From positions 1 to 9,356 of the forward strand of contig CACXFI010000097.1 in assembly GCA_902766875.1 (NCBI GenBank): 9,356 nt of DNA, given 5' to 3'. Positions 6,692 through 9,356 of the stretch are shown piece by piece. Numbering within the stretch: position 1 is the first letter of the stretch; every line of letters begins with the position of its first letter. The position numbers were made by a program, and so were the translations under genes. The stretch is from an uncultured Erysipelotrichaceae bacterium. Lineage in GTDB: Bacteria > Bacillota_I > Bacilli_A > RF39 > UBA660. Under the pieces are notes generated by a model. The model saw only the letters and a list, made by a program, of their open reading frames with translations, searched no databases and was not told the DNA's origin.

Positions 6692-6700
6692 TGCTATACT
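6692..6700 (+). promoter_or_regulatory. Extended -10 promoter of the DUF4015 gene
   Basis: TGCTATACT is a good extended -10 element (TGnTATACT) with no clear -35 box in the A/T-only stretch before it. It overlaps the upstream in-frame ATG at 6691, which therefore would not be in the transcript. Transcription from about 6707 favours the ATG at 6721 as the real start. Confidence 0.65.
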
Positions 6701-6720
6701 ATACTTGGAGAGTAAGCAGT

Positions 6721-8418
6721 ATGAAAAAAAGAAAAAAAAGAAAATTTAAAAGAAAATTTAAAAAAATATTCAAATTATTATTAGTATTGATAACACTAAT
6801 AGTTATAGGAATAATAGCATTTATTATTTTTAATAAAAAAGATGTAATAAAAACACCTATAACTTATAAAGATGTTTATCTAGCTTCAAATACAAACACC
6901 ATAGAAATATATACTTTAGATGAAGAAGATAATTTAAAGGAAGAAGATAAACTGTTAAGAGGCACTAAAGTAACAGATTTAAAGAAAACTATTACTAAAA
7001 ATGAAGTTACTTATAAAAAAATAAAATATAATGGCAATAAATATTATATTAATAAAAATAATTTAGTAAATGATATTAAAGATTCTGTTTTAGAAAAAGA
7101 AAAATATGTAAGAACATCTAGTACTATTTATGAAAACGATACTGATACTAAGATTAAATCTTTTGTGAAAAAAGGAAACAGAATAGACATTATTGGTTAT
7201 GATAAATTATTAAATGATGGTAGTGTTAATATGTATAACATTAAATATAATGATATAGAAGGGTATGTATATTCAAAATATTTAGTTGATACTGAAGAAG
7301 AAGCTAATGCTAACTACAATGAAAATTCTGTTTACGACATTCATAAAGATAGAAAATACTCTAGAGAACTATATGGAGGACATGCAAGTGATTTAGATTA
7401 TTATCCAGTAGAAAAATTAGAATTTAAAGATAATCCTTTATTAAAAGATGCTAAAACACTTTATTTAAATGCTGGAGTTATTGGTAATGTTGATGGTTAT
7501 ATATCTTTAGCTAAAGAATCAGGCATTAACGCCATGGTAGTAGATATAAAAGATGGGTATTTAGCTTATCCATCTAAAGTAGCTGAAGAACTATCACCTA
7601 CTTCTTATAATACCTATGCTAATGAATTAGAAGATTATAAAAATGCTATAGCTAAAATAAAAGAAGCTGGCATCTATACTATAGGAAGAATTGTAGTATT
7701 TAATGATTCTCTATATGGAAAAGATCACCCTGAAGAATGCATAAAATCTACATCATCTAGTCAATTATGGCCATCAGCTTTTAGTAGAAACACTTGGGAA
7801 TACAATGTAAATTTAGCTATTGAAGCCATAGATACCATTGGATTTAATGAAATACAGTTTGATTATGTAAGATTTCCAGAACAAGCTTATAACATGTCTA
7901 TAAGTGGAAACTCTGATTTTAAAAATACTTATGATGAAGAAAAAGCTGGAGCAATTCAAAGTTTCTTATACTATGCTACCGATCAAATTCATAAACATAA
8001 TGCCTATTTATCTGTAGATGTTTTCGGAGAATGCTCATCAGAATATGTAACAGCATATGGACAATACTGGCCTGCTATATCTAATATAGTAGATGTAATT
8101 AGTTCTATGCCTTATACCGATCATTTTGGAAGACAAATAGATACTTGGTCTAATCCATATCAAACCATTTATAACTGGGGTAAAGAAGCCGCTAAAAGGC
8201 AAACAGAAATACCTACTCCTGCTATTGATAGAACTTGGATAACAGCATATGATACACCTTTTTGGAATCCAACTGTTATCTACAATTCAGATAAAATATC
8301 TGCCCAAATACAAGCTTTACATGATGCCAATTTAAAAGGTGGATTTATAACTTGGAATTCATCATCATCACTATCCAAATATAATCAACAAAAACAAGCT
8401 TTTAATAAAAATTATTAA
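6721..8418 (+). CDS. Membrane-anchored SH3-repeat protein with DUF4015 putative glycoside hydrolase domain
   Basis: This 565-residue protein has a very basic start (1-18), one membrane helix (about 18-37), two regions resembling bacterial SH3 repeats (about 50-117 and 125-190), a linker, and a DUF4015-type (putative glycosyl hydrolase) TIM-barrel domain (about 230-550). Domain marks are GINAMVVDIKDG (268-279), IQFDYVRFP (378-386), VDVFG (432-436), SMPYTDHFG (462-470) and GGFITWNSSS (540-549). D381 in the FDYVRFP strand end is a candidate catalytic or ligand residue. SH3 repeats often bind peptidoglycan, so action on an envelope glycan outside the cell is likely; the substrate is unknown. The start at 6721 has GGAG at 6707-6710; an in-frame ATG at 6691 lies within the promoter and is rejected. 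The gene appears to be transcribed alone. Confidence 0.85.
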   Translation: MKKRKKRKFKRKFKKIFKLLLVLITLIVIGIIAFIIFNKKDVIKTPITYKDVYLASNTNTIEIYTLDEEDNLKEEDKLLRGTKVTDLKKTITKNEVTYKKIKYNGNKYYINKNNLVNDIKDSVLEKEKYVRTSSTIYENDTDTKIKSFVKKGNRIDIIGYDKLLNDGSVNMYNIKYNDIEGYVYSKYLVDTEEEANANYNENSVYDIHKDRKYSRELYGGHASDLDYYPVEKLEFKDNPLLKDAKTLYLNAGVIGNVDGYISLAKESGINAMVVDIKDGYLAYPSKVAEELSPTSYNTYANELEDYKNAIAKIKEAGIYTIGRIVVFNDSLYGKDHPEECIKSTSSSQLWPSAFSRNTWEYNVNLAIEAIDTIGFNEIQFDYVRFPEQAYNMSISGNSDFKNTYDEEKAGAIQSFLYYATDQIHKHNAYLSVDVFGECSSEYVTAYGQYWPAISNIVDVISSMPYTDHFGRQIDTWSNPYQTIYNWGKEAAKRQTEIPTPAIDRTWITAYDTPFWNPTVIYNSDKISAQIQALHDANLKGGFITWNSSSSLSKYNQQKQAFNKNY

Positions 8419-8440
8419 CATCTCTTAAGAGATGTTTTTT
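8417..8440 (+). terminator. Rho-independent terminator after the DUF4015 gene
   Basis: AACATCTCTT and AAGAGATGTT form a perfect 20-bp palindrome overlapping the last two bases of the TAA stop, followed by a T-rich run (8435-8444). The palindrome needs a few bases of the stem opened as a loop, so the effective stem is about 8 bp. Confidence 0.88.
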
Positions 8441-8507
8441 ATTTAAAAGAAAAGATATTTTTAATTAACTAATAGATAATAACAACTATTAAACATTATC
8501 TTCATAT

Positions 8508-8513
8508 TATAAT
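8508..8513 (+). promoter_or_regulatory. Probable -10 box for the coiled-coil membrane gene
   Basis: An exact TATAAT lies 55 nt before the ATG at 8564, after the upstream terminator. No convincing -35 hexamer is seen 16-18 nt upstream. A second TATAAT at 8540-8545 lies too near the ribosome binding site to be preferred. The rest of the 145-nt gap (8419-8563) is plain A/T-rich sequence. Confidence 0.4.
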
Positions 8514-8563
8514 ATAGATAAATTATTAAATAAAAAACATATAATTTAAAAGGAGTTAAATCA

Positions 8564-9178
8564 ATGAAAAAAAAGAATTATGAAAACTTAGAATTAAAAG
8601 AACTAGATGAATTATTGTTAAAATTAACAAAAGATAGGCAAAAATTAATTATTGATATTGATAAAAAAATGCAAAAATTATCAGAATTATATGATAGAAG
8701 AGATAATTTAGATTATACAAAAAAACGTGCTCAAGATATAATAAATAATAAAAAATTAAAGAAAGAAAAAAGAAGAGGTTTTACTTTAGCAGGAATAAGT
8801 GTTTTAACTTTAGGTACTTCTGCATACTTAGGATTATCAATATCAGAACAATCAAATTATCTATTATCATTAATAACTTCTGGAACAATTTCTATAGGAA
8901 CAGGAATGGGATCATATATTACCTATCTTAACTATAAATATGATCAAAAATTAATAACAAATTCTAGTTTAGCAAATATTGATATTAAAGAAAAAGAATT
9001 AAATAAAAAAATCGATAATTTGTTAGAAAATATTAAATCGAATAAAAGAACATTAAATGAATATGATAAAAACATATATTTATTAGGAAATAAAAGGTTT
9101 GAATTATCAAATTACAAAAAAATCACATATCCAATTATTAAAGAAAATAAACCAAAAACAAAAACCTTAACAAAATAA
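8564..9178 (+). CDS. Unrecognised coiled-coil / membrane-hairpin protein
   Basis: I do not recognise a family. The 204-residue protein has a charged helical N-terminal region with heptad-like Leu/Ile spacing (about 8-68), a KKEKRR basic cluster (66-71), and two membrane segments (about 73-94 and 99-122) joined by a short polar turn (ISEQSN). A second charged helical region (about 136-186) and a Lys/Thr-rich tail follow. By the positive-inside rule both coiled-coil arms should be cytoplasmic, with a hairpin in the membrane. Glycines and small residues are common in the second membrane segment. The start is clear: AAGGAG at 8550-8555, 8 nt before the ATG. It has its own terminator and a candidate -10, so it seems monocistronic. 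No catalytic motif is seen; a scaffold or membrane-shaping role would be a guess. Confidence 0.75.
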   Translation: MKKKNYENLELKELDELLLKLTKDRQKLIIDIDKKMQKLSELYDRRDNLDYTKKRAQDIINNKKLKKEKRRGFTLAGISVLTLGTSAYLGLSISEQSNYLLSLITSGTISIGTGMGSYITYLNYKYDQKLITNSSLANIDIKEKELNKKIDNLLENIKSNKRTLNEYDKNIYLLGNKRFELSNYKKITYPIIKENKPKTKTLTK

Positions 9179-9212
9179 ACTCCAGTAACAAAATAGTTAC
9201 TAGAGTTTTTTT
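9179..9212 (+). terminator. Terminator between convergent genes, probably bidirectional
   Basis: ACTC-AGTAAC (9179-9189) pairs with GTTACT-GAGT (9196-9206) with one C-A mismatch and an AAAATA loop, followed by TTTTTTT. On the minus strand the hairpin is followed by TTTATTTTG, so it can also end the gene coming from the right. Confidence 0.88.
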
Positions 9213-9356
9213 ATATCAATCCCTTATAATATTTCCATGCCAATACTTTAAATACTAATTTATCTATATCTTCTTCTCTTAAATTACCATTATCTAAATT
9301 ACTTTTCACTTTTTCTATATCACTTTTATAATCAGTAGTTATAATCATATGATTAC
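9211..9356 (-). CDS. C-terminus of probable GH3 beta-N-acetylhexosaminidase (partial)
   Basis: The frame is open from the right edge to a TAA at 9213-9211 and gives 47 residues ending DKLVFKVLAWKYYKGLI. The pattern resembles the end of the catalytic domain of NagZ-like GH3 glycosidases: a loop with a TTD or similar, then SDIEKVKSNLDNGNLREEDI, then a hydrophobic helix with xLAWKYYxGLI. These enzymes remove N-acetylglucosamine from peptidoglycan fragments or other glycans. The catalytic Asp and the KH-FPG type motif of the family lie outside the window, so neither activity nor completeness can be judged. It is convergent to the preceding gene and shares its terminator; the stop codon overlaps the T-run. 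Confidence 0.6.
   Translation of the reverse strand, partial: NHMIITTDYKSDIEKVKSNLDNGNLREEDIDKLVFKVLAWKYYKGLI

Noticed and set aside
6691..6720. In-frame ATG 30 nt upstream of the chosen DUF4015 start.
   Set aside because: It overlaps an extended -10 element (TGCTATACT) and has no ribosome binding site. The ATG at 6721 begins a typical basic N-terminus and has GGAG upstream.
1..9356. CRISPR array, toxin-antitoxin pair or phage defence island.
   Set aside because: No spaced direct repeats and no small paired genes of that type were seen. The only defence-type gene is the lone endonuclease.

Overview
The window is very AT-rich (by eye about a quarter G+C). It uses the standard bacterial code: TGG is the Trp codon where I read it, and one gene ends in TGA. 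It has Gram-positive style AGGAGG ribosome binding sites, and both tRNAs encode CCA. The gene order secG-rnr-smpB is a known Bacillota arrangement. Together these suggest a low-GC member of the Bacillota, possibly a gut-type Bacilli or Mollicutes-related lineage. The genus cannot be read from this window.

Positions 1-5510 are read on the minus strand. A single promoter (5480-5508) precedes secG, rnr, two tandem membrane-anchored CapA-like metallophosphatases and smpB. All are closely spaced or overlapping, and a hairpin terminator (about 82-125) follows. In related bacteria smpB normally follows rnr directly and ssrA (tmRNA) comes next. Here two cell-envelope genes sit between rnr and smpB. 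The start of what looks like an IS3-type transposase OrfA lies where ssrA might be expected, and no tmRNA is visible. secG, rnr and smpB serve protein export, RNA decay and ribosome rescue.

Positions 5511-5850 are an RNA island on the plus strand: a perfect-consensus promoter, tRNA-Ala(UGC), tRNA-Pro(UGG) and a terminator. On the opposite strand it is flanked by two degenerate pieces of a tRNA-Ala-like gene. The 5' half lies on the left and the 3' half on the right, a permuted order suggesting a scar of recombination at a tRNA gene.

Positions 5857-6657 (minus) hold a stand-alone MvaI/BcnI-type restriction endonuclease gene with no methyltransferase in view. Its best ribosome binding site points to an ATA codon rather than an ATG, so its start may be non-canonical or damaged.

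Positions 6661-9356 hold an anchored protein with SH3-like repeats and a DUF4015 putative glycoside hydrolase domain (plus), and an unrecognised coiled-coil/membrane-hairpin protein (plus). Convergent to these is the C-terminal end of a probable GH3 beta-N-acetylhexosaminidase (minus). The CapA pair, the DUF4015 protein and the GH3 fragment suggest a cell-envelope glycan theme, but this is inference from families. I did not find a clearly new multi-gene system. The most unusual items are the permuted antisense tRNA fragments, the solitary endonuclease with its odd start, and the CapA pair inside the rnr-smpB operon.
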